From assembly GCF_009429125.1 (NCBI RefSeq), contig NZ_CP045529.1, positions 3,658,001 through 3,722,000 of the forward strand: 64,000 nucleotides of DNA. The letters run 5' to 3'. Shown piece by piece: positions 51,317-60,139 of the stretch. The notes under the pieces are model-generated. The model was not told the DNA's origin and ran no database searches. It saw only the letters and a list, made by a program, of their open reading frames with translations. Position 1 is the first letter of the stretch. The number at the start of each line of letters is the position of its first letter. Source of the DNA: Luteimicrobium xylanilyticum. GTDB lineage: Bacteria; Actinomycetota; Actinomycetes; Actinomycetales; Cellulomonadaceae. The position numbers and the translations under genes are program-made.

Positions 51317-53194
51317 TCAGCCGACCGCGGTCAGCGTGAGCGTGCCGGTGTAGTCGCCGGCCGCCGTGTCGAGCGGGATCTGCAGGGTCAGGCCGGCGTC
51401 GATGGTGACGCCGCCCTTCGGGTGGCCCGCTGCCGCGGACGCGAGCGTGCGCGACGCGGCGAGGCCGTCGCCGGAGCCCGGTGCCACCGCGGTGCCGGCG
51501 ACGGCGCCCACGGTGTTCGCACCCACGGCCGGCGTCCAGCCGAGGTACTTCCCACCGAAGGACGCCGCGCCGTCCGACGAGCGGAAGTCGGAGACGGAGC
51601 CCGACAGCGTCCACGCGGGAGCCTCGGTGCGGGTGTCCGTGACCTTCACCTGGCGCAGCGCGCCGGTCGCGGTGAACACGTCGGTGCCGGCGGTCGCGGT
51701 GCCGAGGTCCACGGCACCCGCGCCGAGCACGGTCCACGAGAACTCGCCCGGGTCTCCGGGCTGCTCCCCGCCGCCCGGGTTCTCGCCCCCGGTCTCGGGG
51801 ACGGTCACGTCGACCGGGACGTCACCGTCGCCCGTGAAGGTGAGCGGCGTGAACGTCTCGTAGCCCGCCTGCGCGGCCCCGCCGCCCGGGTAGGTGTAGA
51901 TCCCGTACCGGCCGTCGGTGAGGCCCTTGGCGGTCGCGGCGGCGTCGGCGGCGTCCTTCGAGACGGTGAACGTCGCGGAGAACGAACCGTCGGCCGACAG
52001 CTCGATCGCGCCCTTCGAGGGCCCGCCGACGGTGTCGATGTCGTCCGCGGACACGGCCCACTTGACGTCCGCCGTCGGGCGGGTCGACGAGGCGGCACCG
52101 GCGGACGGCTTCCAGTCCTCCGCGAACTTCCCGAACGCGACGTACACGCCGGCCGGCTTGCCGGCGAGCGGCGGCCGCGAGGCGGTCGCCGCCGACGGGT
52201 CGAAGCCGGTGCCCTTGACGGTGACCTCGGTCTCGCCGGACGCCGAGAGCGTGGTCTTCGAGACCGTGACCTTGGCGTCGAGCGCGGGAGCCGCGGGGAC
52301 GTCCCACGCGACGGACAGCGGCGCGGCGACCTTGCGGGCGTCCGTCGAGCCGCCCGACGAGTACCAGTACGAGCTCTGCCCCGTGAGCTGCTGGAAGTCG
52401 ACGAACGACTGCGGGAACGAGCCCCAGGTCGCGCCGCTCGTGCTCTGCGCCGTACCGGAACCGGTGTCGACCGAGACGCCCAGGTACTCGGGGGTCACGG
52501 TGAAGCCGTCCGCGTCGACCGTCACGCCCTCGAGGTTCGCGAGGGTGATCGTCTTCGGGTCGAGCGCCGACCACTTGGACGTGTCGTTCATGTCGGCCCC
52601 CCAGCCGGACGCCGTCCCGGTGAGCGTCGCGGTGCCGTCGGCGGCGACCTTGAGCTCGGGGTCGGAGACCGTCCAGTAGGTGAGGCCGCCGTAGTAGACG
52701 ACCGTGAACGAGCCGTCCCACGTGATGTCCGCGGTGCCCGCCGCGGTGTCGACCGTGCCCGTCCCGTTCTTCAGCTCGACGCGGTTGCCCGACGTGCTCG
52801 ACGCGGCGGTGGTGACCGCCTTGCCGTCCTTGTCCTGGCACTTGGTGGCCCAGGTGGGCTTCGCCCAGCCGCCGTCCGCGGTGGGCTTCTCGATCGTGAC
52901 GTCGCCGTCCTGGGTCTGGTAGAACCCGTCCGCCTCGGTCCACAGGCGCGACGAGCCGGCGTTCCCGGCCGCCCCCGCGGACAGGAAGTTGCAGCCGCCA
53001 AAGAAGGCGCCGCCGCCGGACTCGGCGTTGACCGACCAGTCGAGCTCGACGCCGCTGACCGACGTCCCGGCGGAGCCCGCGGCGACGGCGGCGGTGCCGG
53101 TCAGGCCGACCGCCCCCGTGACGCCCAGCGCGAGCGCACCGACCCCGGCTGCGAGCCGGCGACCCGCTCGCCTTCGTGGCGTGTTCGTGTCCAT
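51317..53194 (-). CDS. HtaA haem-binding protein with WxL-like C-terminal domain
   Basis: 625 residues. Signal peptide; HtaA domain (about 44-285: ELDWSVNAESGG, VYYGGLTYWTVSDPELKV, WGSFPQSFVDFQQLTGQSSYW); a central Ig-like domain (about 300-445) related to the one in the protein at 54762-56129; an acidic Gly/Pro linker (GGENPGGGEQPGDPGE); and a terminal WxL-like domain (about 470-625; DLGTATAGTDVFTATG, PAWTLSGSVSDF, YTGTLTLTAVG). There is no membrane anchor or LPxTG, so the WxL-like part should attach it to peptidoglycan with the DUF916 protein. HtaA domains bind haem with Tyr/His ligands. Confidence 0.88.
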   Translation of the reverse strand: MDTNTPRRRAGRRLAAGVGALALGVTGAVGLTGTAAVAAGSAGTSVSGVELDWSVNAESGGGAFFGGCNFLSAGAAGNAGSSRLWTEADGFYQTQDGDVTIEKPTADGGWAKPTWATKCQDKDGKAVTTAASSTSGNRVELKNGTGTVDTAAGTADITWDGSFTVVYYGGLTYWTVSDPELKVAADGTATLTGTASGWGADMNDTSKWSALDPKTITLANLEGVTVDADGFTVTPEYLGVSVDTGSGTAQSTSGATWGSFPQSFVDFQQLTGQSSYWYSSGGSTDARKVAAPLSVAWDVPAAPALDAKVTVSKTTLSASGETEVTVKGTGFDPSAATASRPPLAGKPAGVYVAFGKFAEDWKPSAGAASSTRPTADVKWAVSADDIDTVGGPSKGAIELSADGSFSATFTVSKDAADAAATAKGLTDGRYGIYTYPGGGAAQAGYETFTPLTFTGDGDVPVDVTVPETGGENPGGGEQPGDPGEFSWTVLGAGAVDLGTATAGTDVFTATGALRQVKVTDTRTEAPAWTLSGSVSDFRSSDGAASFGGKYLGWTPAVGANTVGAVAGTAVAPGSGDGLAASRTLASAAAGHPKGGVTIDAGLTLQIPLDTAAGDYTGTLTLTAVG

Positions 53195-53334
53195 GATGTC
53201 CTTTCGTGTCGGCACCTCGTGGTGCCTGTCTCGTTGACGCGAGGCGCACGGCCTGGCCGTGCGCGTAGGTGCCGGAAGCCGGCACGTGCCGTCCCGCCGT
53301 CGGCCGGTGTCCAGACCCCGGCGGCGGGGCGGGT

Positions 53335-54765
53335 TCATCCCAGGAACGGGAGGACGAGCCACCCCCTCCGGAAGCCGTGGACCGCGCCGGCAGCGAGCAC
53401 GAGCAGCCCGGCCGTCGCGTACGTGAGGACGTCCCCGCCCGACGGCGCAGCCGCCGTGAGCGCCGGGACGAGCGCCTTGCTCCCGCCGACCGTGGGCGCC
53501 GCGGCTGCCGCGAAGGCCGCCTGACCCGGGTCGGTGGCGACCGGGTCGACGGGGTCGAGCGCCGACGACGTGCCGGCGCCCGCGGAACCTGGTCCCGCGG
53601 CGGGCGAGCCGGTGCCGGTCGCGCCCGCCGCACCGTCGTCCGGGCCGCCACCCGTCGCCCCCGACGACGCCGGCGGCTCGGTCACCGTGTTGGTCGGACC
53701 GTCGCCGGACCCTCCCCCGGCCCCGCCCCCTGTCGTGGCGTCGCCGGGGTCGACCTCGACCGGTGCGTCCGCGTCGTAGCTCACGTAGACCGGCGCGGCG
53801 ACCTTGAACGGGTCTCGCTGCCCGCCCGACGCGAACCAGTACGACAGCTGCCCGGTCCTCGCCTGGAAGTCGACGAAGCTCTGCGGGAACGAGCCCCAGT
53901 ACGAGGCGTTCTCCGAGGTGCGCACGGCCTGCGCCGTCGCGCCCGCGGGCACGGTCACCGCCGTCCCGACGTACGCCGGGACGACCTTGAAGCCCTTGGC
54001 CCCGGTGAGCGGGACACGCTCGAGGTCCGCGAGCACGACGGTCGTCGCGGGCAGCGCGTCCCATTTCGACTGGTCCTCCATCGAGGTCCCGTAGCCGCCC
54101 GCGGTGGCGGTGAGCGTGCCGGTCCCGTCGGCCTCGACCGTGAGCACGGGGTCGCTCGCCCACCAGTACGTGAGCCCGCCGTAGAACACGGACGTGAACG
54201 TGCCCTTCCAGCGGATCGTCGCCGTCCCCTCGTCGGGGTCCACGGTCCCGGTACCGCCGTCGACGACGACCTGCGTGCCCGTGCCGAGCCCGTTGCCCGT
54301 CGACACGGCGGTCTTCCCGTCCGGGGCGAGGCAGCGCGAGGCGAACGTCGCCGCCCGGTAGACGCCCTTCGCGTCCGGCTTCTCGACGCTCACCTTCCCC
54401 GCGGTCGCGTGGTAGTACGTGGCGTCCGTCCAGACCTTGCCGCCGTGCGTGTTCCCGTCCGTGCCGGGCCGGCCCGCCATGAGGAAGTTGCACCCGCCGA
54501 AGTACGCCCCGCTGCCGGCCTCCGCGTTGAGCGCCCAGCGCAGGCTCGCGTCGGACACCGTGAACGGCCCGTCCGTCTTCCCCGTGCCCGGCACGGTCAC
54601 GGTGATCGGGACGTCGTCGTCCGCGGCCACCCCGCCCGACGACGTCGCGTGCGCGGGTGCAGCGGCGGCAGCCGCGAGGGGCGCGCCCAGGGCGACGGTG
54701 GCGAGCACGAGGGCGGCGACACGTCCGACGGCGCGCGACGCACGGCTCGCGGCGCGGCGCGTCAT
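53335..54765 (-). CDS. htaA: HtaA haem-binding protein, membrane-anchored
   Basis: 476 residues. Signal peptide, one HtaA domain (about 65-320; LRWALNAEAGSGAYFGGCNF, SVFYGGLTYWWASDPVLTV, WGSFPQSFVDFQARTGQ), a Gly/Ser/Thr/Pro-rich linker, and a C-terminal helix (GDVLTYATAGLLVLAAGAVH) with a short basic tail. It takes haem from haemoproteins and passes it to the ABC importer. Start ATG overlaps the stop of the preceding gene (ATGA). Confidence 0.9.
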   Translation of the reverse strand: MTRRAASRASRAVGRVAALVLATVALGAPLAAAAAAPAHATSSGGVAADDDVPITVTVPGTGKTDGPFTVSDASLRWALNAEAGSGAYFGGCNFLMAGRPGTDGNTHGGKVWTDATYYHATAGKVSVEKPDAKGVYRAATFASRCLAPDGKTAVSTGNGLGTGTQVVVDGGTGTVDPDEGTATIRWKGTFTSVFYGGLTYWWASDPVLTVEADGTGTLTATAGGYGTSMEDQSKWDALPATTVVLADLERVPLTGAKGFKVVPAYVGTAVTVPAGATAQAVRTSENASYWGSFPQSFVDFQARTGQLSYWFASGGQRDPFKVAAPVYVSYDADAPVEVDPGDATTGGGAGGGSGDGPTNTVTEPPASSGATGGGPDDGAAGATGTGSPAAGPGSAGAGTSSALDPVDPVATDPGQAAFAAAAAPTVGGSKALVPALTAAAPSGGDVLTYATAGLLVLAAGAVHGFRRGWLVLPFLG

Positions 54766-56129
54766 GCGTGCCTCCCGGTCGGGACCGGCTGCGTGGACGG
54801 CTGCGCGACCGACGGGAACAGCGCCTCGGCCTGCGCGACGGCCGGGTCCTGCGGCTCGGCCGCACCCTGCTCGGCCGGCACGTGCGCCCGCGCGGCCCGC
54901 TTGCGCCGTCGGGCCGTCACGAACGACGACAGGATCACCGCGAGCAGGAGCAGCGCCGCCGCGCCGACGACGATCTCGCCGGTCGACCAGCCGTCGCCCT
55001 CCGCCGTCGCTGCGGTCGCCGCCCGGGCGGCGGCGTCGGCGGCGGACGCCTCCGCCGGATCGCGGCGGACGGTGAGCTCGACCTCAGGCGCCTGGCCCGA
55101 CTTCGCCCCGGTCAGCCTGAGCGTGTGCGTCCCGAGCCGGGTGTCGTCCGGGAGCTGCAGGACCCCGGCGACGTCGCCCTGCGCGCCCGCGGTCAGAGGG
55201 CCGACCGCGAGGACGCCGTCGTCGAACGAGCCCACGACCTGCTCGCCGGGCGTGAAGCCCTGCGCGACGAAGCTCAGGACGCGCCCGGCGACCGCGGTGG
55301 TCTTGTCGATGCCGAGCGTCGCGCTCGCGGGCGCCCCGGTGCTCTTCGCGGCCGTGCCACCGTCCGTCGTGGCGCTGCCCGACGTGCCCGCGCCCGACGA
55401 CCCCGCGGACCCGCTGCCCGCCGAGCCGGACCCGCTCGAGCCGGACCCGCTCGCGCCGGCCCCGCTCGCCGCCGAGCCCTGCGTCGCGGCGGACCCCGAC
55501 GAGTCCTGCCCGGTCCCGGACTTCGCTCCCTGCAGGTCGACGAAGCTCACGGGCGTGAACGTCTCGTTGCTCGGGTTCACGACGCCGTGCGCGCCGATGG
55601 TGATGACGCCGCACGTGACCTTGCGGCAGTCGACGCTCACGGTCTTGCCGTTGCGGTCCTGGGTCTGGAACGTCGGCCCGGGGACGACGAGCGTGGTCTT
55701 CCACGTGCCGTCGGCCTTGATCTCGCCGCCGTTCGCCGCGTACTCGGTGTCCGAGCCGGGGAACGCCACGAACTTCTCGAAGCCCTTGTTGTCCTTGGTC
55801 TCGGAGTCGGGGACGTAGCGCAGGTCGGCACCGGTCTTGCCGCCCTGGCTGGGCCGCCAGGACCCGCCCTGCGGGTCGTCGACCCAGCCGAACAGCACAT
55901 AGATGCCGCCGAAGCCACCCTTGATGGACTGGAACCCGGTGCCCTGGAGCGTGAGCGTCGTGGAGTACCGGAGGTCGGCGCGCGCGGCACCGTCGGGACC
56001 GCTCACGGTGACGCGCGGCGCGGCGGACGCCGGGGCGGCCGCGGCGAGGAGGCCTGCTCCGGCGAGCAGCGCCGTCGCGAGCGTCCCGACGACGGCGCCG
56101 ACGAGCCGGGGGCGGCGGACGGGGGTCAT
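54762..56129 (-). CDS. Surface protein of the haem cluster with Ig-like domains
   Basis: 455 residues. Signal peptide; an N-terminal Ig-like domain (about 38-205) with a Cys pair (DCRKVTC) that resembles the central domain of the HtaA-WxL protein; a Gly/Ser/Ala low-complexity linker; a second Ig-like domain (about 268-355); a membrane helix (WSTGEIVVGAAALLLLAVIL) and a basic tail. No HtaA motif. It lies between hmuV and htaA with ATGA overlaps on both sides, so it is part of haem uptake, but its job is unknown. Confidence 0.75.
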   Translation of the reverse strand: MTPVRRPRLVGAVVGTLATALLAGAGLLAAAAPASAAPRVTVSGPDGAARADLRYSTTLTLQGTGFQSIKGGFGGIYVLFGWVDDPQGGSWRPSQGGKTGADLRYVPDSETKDNKGFEKFVAFPGSDTEYAANGGEIKADGTWKTTLVVPGPTFQTQDRNGKTVSVDCRKVTCGVITIGAHGVVNPSNETFTPVSFVDLQGAKSGTGQDSSGSAATQGSAASGAGASGSGSSGSGSAGSGSAGSSGAGTSGSATTDGGTAAKSTGAPASATLGIDKTTAVAGRVLSFVAQGFTPGEQVVGSFDDGVLAVGPLTAGAQGDVAGVLQLPDDTRLGTHTLRLTGAKSGQAPEVELTVRRDPAEASAADAAARAATAATAEGDGWSTGEIVVGAAALLLLAVILSSFVTARRRKRAARAHVPAEQGAAEPQDPAVAQAEALFPSVAQPSTQPVPTGRHA

Positions 56130-57049
56130 GCGGGGGTTCCTTCGGTCAGGTGGGTGTGTGCAGCCGTGCTCGAGGCGCCGCCCTGGGCGGAGCGCCCCCG
56201 CACCGGAAGCACCAGCAGCTCGCCGGTGTCGGGGTGGCGCAGGGTCTGCACGGGATGGTCGTAGACGCGGCTCAGCAGCGCGCTCGTGAGGACGTCGCCG
56301 GGCGCGCCGCCGCCGGCGACCCGCCCGCGCTCCAGCACCACGACCCGGTCGGCCCAGGCGGCGGCGAGGGAGAGGTCGTGCAGCACCACGACGACGGCGT
56401 CACCCGCCCGGGCGCGCGCGCTCGCCTGCGCGAGCACGTGCTCCTGGTGCCGGATGTCGAGGGCCGCGGTGGGCTCGTCGAGCAGCAGCAGGCGCGGCGT
56501 CTGCGCGAGGACGCGCGCGAACGCCGTACGCGCCTTCTCCCCGCCGGACAGCGTCGGGAACCGGCGCTCGGCCAGGTGCAGGACGTCGGCGGTGAGGAGC
56601 GCACGGGCGACGATCGTGTCGTCGTCCTCGGGCTCCTGCGCGCCGGGGACGCCGGCGCGGGCCCAGGGCGCGCGACCCATCCGGACGACGTCGACCACAC
56701 GGAACGGGAAGCTCAGGGACTGCTCCTGCAGGAGCACGGCGCGGCGTCGGGCGAGCTCGGCGACCGGGAGGGACGCGAGCGGCTCGGCAGCCAGGAGCTC
56801 CTGACCCAGCGGGTCCACGTCAGCGGCGTGCCCGGGGACGGGCGGGAGCGCGGACATCCACGTGAGCGTGCCCGAGGTGGGCGCGACGTCGCCGGCGAGC
56901 ACCCCGAGCAGCGTGGACTTGCCGGCGCCGTTCGGCCCGACGAGCGCGAGGACCTCCCCGGCGCGCACCTCGAGGTCGACCCCGTCGAGGATGGTGTGCC
57001 CGTCGATCGTGTGCCCGACGCCGCGCGCGAGCAGGACGGTGGCGCTCAT
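56126..57049 (-). CDS. hmuV: Haemin ABC transporter ATP-binding protein
   Basis: 307 residues. Walker A GPNGAGKST, signature LSGGEKARTAFARVL, Walker B LLLLDEPTAALD and switch His (VVVLHDLSLAA) are intact. Haem-type ABC importers of the FecE/HmuV family. Overlaps hmuU and the following surface-protein gene by ATGA. Confidence 0.95.
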   Translation of the reverse strand: MSATVLLARGVGHTIDGHTILDGVDLEVRAGEVLALVGPNGAGKSTLLGVLAGDVAPTSGTLTWMSALPPVPGHAADVDPLGQELLAAEPLASLPVAELARRRAVLLQEQSLSFPFRVVDVVRMGRAPWARAGVPGAQEPEDDDTIVARALLTADVLHLAERRFPTLSGGEKARTAFARVLAQTPRLLLLDEPTAALDIRHQEHVLAQASARARAGDAVVVVLHDLSLAAAWADRVVVLERGRVAGGGAPGDVLTSALLSRVYDHPVQTLRHPDTGELLVLPVRGRSAQGGASSTAAHTHLTEGTPA

Positions 57050-58173
57050 GCCCACCCTCCCGCCGTCCGGCGCGTGCGGCGCAGCAGCCAGAAGAAGAAC
57101 GGCCCGCCGACGAGCGCGGTGAGCATCCCGATCGGGAGGTCGGCGTAGGCGACGGCGGTGCGCGCGGCGAGGTCGGCGGCGAGCAGCAGGACGGCGCCCC
57201 CGAGCGCGCTGGCCGGGACGAGCACGCGGTGCCCGGGGCCGACGACCATCCGCACGAGGTGCGGCACGACGAGCCCGACGAACGCGATGATCCCGCAGAA
57301 CGCGACGGCCGCCGCGGTGAGCAGGGCGATCGCGACGATCGCGACGAGCCGGAGCCGTTCGACGTCGACACCCACGTGCCGGGCGGCCCGCTCGCCGAGC
57401 GAGAGCAGGTCGAGCCGCGGCGCGAGGACCACGGCGACCGCGATCCCGACGACGACGAACGGCGCGACGATCCCGACGTACGGCCAGCGCGTCCCGTTGA
57501 GGCTGCCGAGCTGCCAGAACACGATCTGCTCGCGTGCCTGCTGGTCCGCGAGGAACGTGAAGAAGGCGATCGCGGCCCCGCACACCGCGTTGACCGCGAT
57601 GCCGGTGAGGACGAGCGTGACGACCTCGGTGCGCCCGTTCGACCGGGCGAGCACGTAGACGAGCAGCGTGGTGACGAGGCCACCGACGAACGCCGCGGTC
57701 GCCGTCGTCCACGGGCCGAGCGTCGACAGGCCGAACACGATGGTCGCGCAGGCCGCGACCGCGGCCCCCGCCGAGACGCCGATGACGCCGGGCTCCGCGA
57801 GCGGGTTGCCGAACACGCCCTGCATGAGCGCTCCGCCGGTCGCGAGCGCCGCGCCGACGAGGACCGCCATGGTGACGCGGGGGAACCGGATGGCCCACAG
57901 GACGGCGTCGCCGTTGACGTTCTCGGGCGCCGGTCCGACGTCGAGGCCCACGTGGTGCAGGACCGAGCCGACGACCTGGGCCGGCGGGATGTCGAGCTGG
58001 CCGACGCCCGCCGAGAGGACGACGAGCACGAGCAGCAGGACGCCGAGCACGACGAACAGCACGGTCGCGCGGGCCGGACGCGCGGGCGGCAGGACGGCGG
58101 GGCCGTCGAGCGCGCGGACGGCGTCGACGGCCCGACGCTCGTCGGCCGGCGCGGGTGCCGTGGGGGCGCTCAC
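57046..58173 (-). CDS. hmuU: Haemin ABC transporter permease
   Basis: 375 residues, FecCD/BtuC type with about ten helices. Motifs: RFPRVTMAVLVGAALATGG, PLAEPGVIGVSAGA, CGIIAFVGLVVPHLVRM. GTG 58171-58173 overlaps the hmuT stop (GTGA). Confidence 0.95.
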   Translation of the reverse strand: MSAPTAPAPADERRAVDAVRALDGPAVLPPARPARATVLFVVLGVLLLVLVVLSAGVGQLDIPPAQVVGSVLHHVGLDVGPAPENVNGDAVLWAIRFPRVTMAVLVGAALATGGALMQGVFGNPLAEPGVIGVSAGAAVAACATIVFGLSTLGPWTTATAAFVGGLVTTLLVYVLARSNGRTEVVTLVLTGIAVNAVCGAAIAFFTFLADQQAREQIVFWQLGSLNGTRWPYVGIVAPFVVVGIAVAVVLAPRLDLLSLGERAARHVGVDVERLRLVAIVAIALLTAAAVAFCGIIAFVGLVVPHLVRMVVGPGHRVLVPASALGGAVLLLAADLAARTAVAYADLPIGMLTALVGGPFFFWLLRRTRRTAGGWA

Positions 58174-59323
58174 TTCGTGTCCCCCGGCGCATAGACGGCG
58201 CGCGTGAGCGCGTCGAGGACGTTCGCCGTCTCGGGCCCGAAGCTGAGGATCTCGGTGTCGTCCATGTCGACGATCCGCCGGTGCTTCCCCGCCGGCGTCT
58301 GGGCGACGGCGGGCAGCTTCTCGAGCAGCCCGTCCACACCGCCGACGGACTCCAGCCCGTCGGTCATCATGAGGATGACGTCCGGGGCGGCCTTGACGAG
58401 CCCCTCGTCGTTGACGGGCTTCATGCCCTTCCAGCCGATCTTCGTCGCGACGTCGACGCCGCCGATCGAGTCGATCAGCGAGTCCGCGCCCGAGCCCTGC
58501 CCGAACAGGTAGTAGATGCCCGCCTGGCCGCGGACGTAGAGGAACACGATGCGTGGCCGGTCGGCGACGTCCTTCGGGACCACCTGCGCGATCTCGGCCT
58601 TCTTGGTCTTGATCTCCTTCGCGGTGCGCTGCGCGAGCGCGTCGCCCTGCGCGGGCACGCCGAGAGCGTCGGCGACCTCGTGGACGAGCGTGCCCACGTT
58701 GTCGAGGTTCCGCTCGGAGTCGACGACGACGACCGGGATGCCGGCGTCGCGCATCTGCAGGACGACGTCCCACGGGCCGAGCGACGTGTCGGTGATGATG
58801 ACGGTCGGCGCGAGCTCGAGGATCGCCTCGGCGTTGAGGTCGTGCCCGTTCTGCGTGACCAGCGGCTTGTCCTTGATGCCGTCGAATGCGGACGACACGT
58901 CCCGGCCGACCACACGGTCGCCGAGCCCGAGGTCGTAGACGATGCGCGACGTCGAGCCGTAGAGGTCGAGCGCGAGGATGCGGCTCGTGTCGGTCACGGT
59001 GACCTTGGTGCCCTGCGCGTCGGTGACGGTCGCGGGCAGCGTGGGCTCCGGGTCCTTCGCGACCGGGTCGACGGCGTTCCTCGCCAGACGTGCCGTGCTC
59101 GGCCCGGTCAGGTCCCGGGGGTGGGCGGCGACGTCGAGACGGCTGAGGGGGTCGTGTCGACGCCCCCGCCGTCGTCGGAGCCGCCCGTGCCCGACGCGCC
59201 GGGGAGCGAGCAGCCGGTGACCGCGAGCGCCGTCACCAGGATCCCGGCGAGGGCGGCGACGATGCGCGGCGCTCGCCGGCGGGACGCCGGGCCGGGGCGG
59301 ACGGACGGACGCGGTGCGGGCAT
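58170..59323 (-). pseudogene. hmuT: Haemin-binding lipoprotein, frameshifted between signal and mature part
   Basis: The signal part from ATG 59321-59323 (IVAALAGILVTALAVTGC lipobox, then GGSDDGG and TSPPTPG) is in one frame and the binding domain (ILALDLYGSTSRIVYDLGLG ... TEILSFGPETANVLDALTRA) in another. One extra G at CCCGGG (59114-59116 on the + strand, C run) joins them as TPGDLTGPSTARLARN. The mature part is an intact HmuT-type helical-backbone binding protein that would present haem to HmuUV. Since everything downstream is intact and coupled, a sequencing error is more likely than loss of function. Confidence 0.88.
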
Positions 59324-59376
59324 GGCGGGGCTCAGACTCCTCGAAGCGGGCACCCGGCACACTCGCAGCCAGGTGG

Positions 59377-59415
59377 TAAGTCTCGCCTAACCTAAGTTAG
59401 CGAAGCCTTACCTGA
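59377..59415 (-). promoter_or_regulatory. Two adjacent DtxR/IdeR-type iron boxes upstream of hmuT
   Basis: Box 1 (59377-59395) reads TAAGTCTCGCCTAACCTAA; box 2 (59397-59415) reads TTAGCGAAGCCTTACCTGA. Both match the 19-bp consensus TTAGGTTAGGCTAACCTAA (in either orientation) at most core positions. They lie 54-92 bases upstream of the hmuT ATG and could also influence the divergent nitroreductase gene. Confidence 0.75.
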
Positions 59416-59435
59416 CAAGCCTCGGTCTCAGGATC

Positions 59436-59459
59436 TGAACGTGTGTCAGATCACGTTCA
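59436..59459 (+). promoter_or_regulatory. Perfect inverted repeat upstream of the nitroreductase gene
   Basis: TGAACGTG-N8-CACGTTCA (59436-59443, 59452-59459), 16 bases before ATG 59476. Size and symmetry suit a dimeric repressor site. No regulator gene is adjacent. Confidence 0.5.
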
Positions 59460-59475
59460 TGACATGCTTCCGGCT

Positions 59476-60072
59476 ATGGAGTTCCAGGACGTCGTCGACC
59501 GCCGCCGCATGACCCGCAGCTACAGCACCGACCCGGTCGACCCGGCGATCGTCGACCGCGCGCTGCGCAACGCGGTCCGCGCACCCAGCGCCGGGTTCAG
59601 CCAGGGCTGGGGGTTCCTCGTCCTCGACACCCCCGACGACGTCCGCCGCTACTGGGAGGCCACGGCCGAAACGGAGCACCCCGACGACTGGCTGACCGGC
59701 ATGATGCGCGCACCCGTCGTCGTGGTCCCGTGCAGCAGCAAGAAGGCGTACCTCGACCGGTACGCCGAGCCCGACAAGGGCTGGACGGACCGCGACGAGG
59801 CCCGCTGGCCGCAGCCGTTCTGGGACCTCGACACGGCGATGGCGAGCCTGCTGATCCTGCAGACCGTCGTCGACGAGGGTCTCGGAGCGCTGTTCTTCGG
59901 GATCCCGCCAGAGGCCGACGCCGCGGTGCGCGAGGCCTTCGGGATCCCCGACGACCACGACCCCGTCGGCGCGATCACCATCGGGCACCCTGCCTCGGGA
60001 GGGGCGACCGGGTCGGCCGCGCGACGACCGCGCCGCGCGATGGACGACGTCGTCCACCGCGGCCGCTGGTAG
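59476..60072 (+). CDS. Nitroreductase-family FMN oxidoreductase
   Basis: 198 residues from ATG 59476 (the earlier GTG 59443 lies inside the inverted repeat). Nitroreductase fold: RRRMTRSYSTDPVD, RAPSAGFSQGWGF, LDTAMASLLILQTVVDEGLG and GITIGHP-like ending (GAITIGHPASGG). FMN-dependent reduction of an unknown substrate with NAD(P)H. Divergent from the haem cluster and close to two iron boxes, so an iron-related reductase role is possible but unproven. Confidence 0.88.
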   Translation: MEFQDVVDRRRMTRSYSTDPVDPAIVDRALRNAVRAPSAGFSQGWGFLVLDTPDDVRRYWEATAETEHPDDWLTGMMRAPVVVVPCSSKKAYLDRYAEPDKGWTDRDEARWPQPFWDLDTAMASLLILQTVVDEGLGALFFGIPPEADAAVREAFGIPDDHDPVGAITIGHPASGGATGSAARRPRRAMDDVVHRGRW

Positions 60073-60139
60073 GTGCCGGGCGCCCTGCCCAGCGTGGCGT
60101 CGCACTCGGCGAACGGGGCGTCGCACTCGGCGAGCAGGC

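Noticed and set aside
53244-53285. Two short hairpins between the two HtaA genes
   Set aside because: Stems of 9 and 7 bp; could attenuate transcription but cannot be told from chance in this GC content.
59108-59362. Separate 84-residue lipoprotein gene before hmuT
   Set aside because: It is the signal peptide and linker of hmuT, detached by the one-base frameshift.
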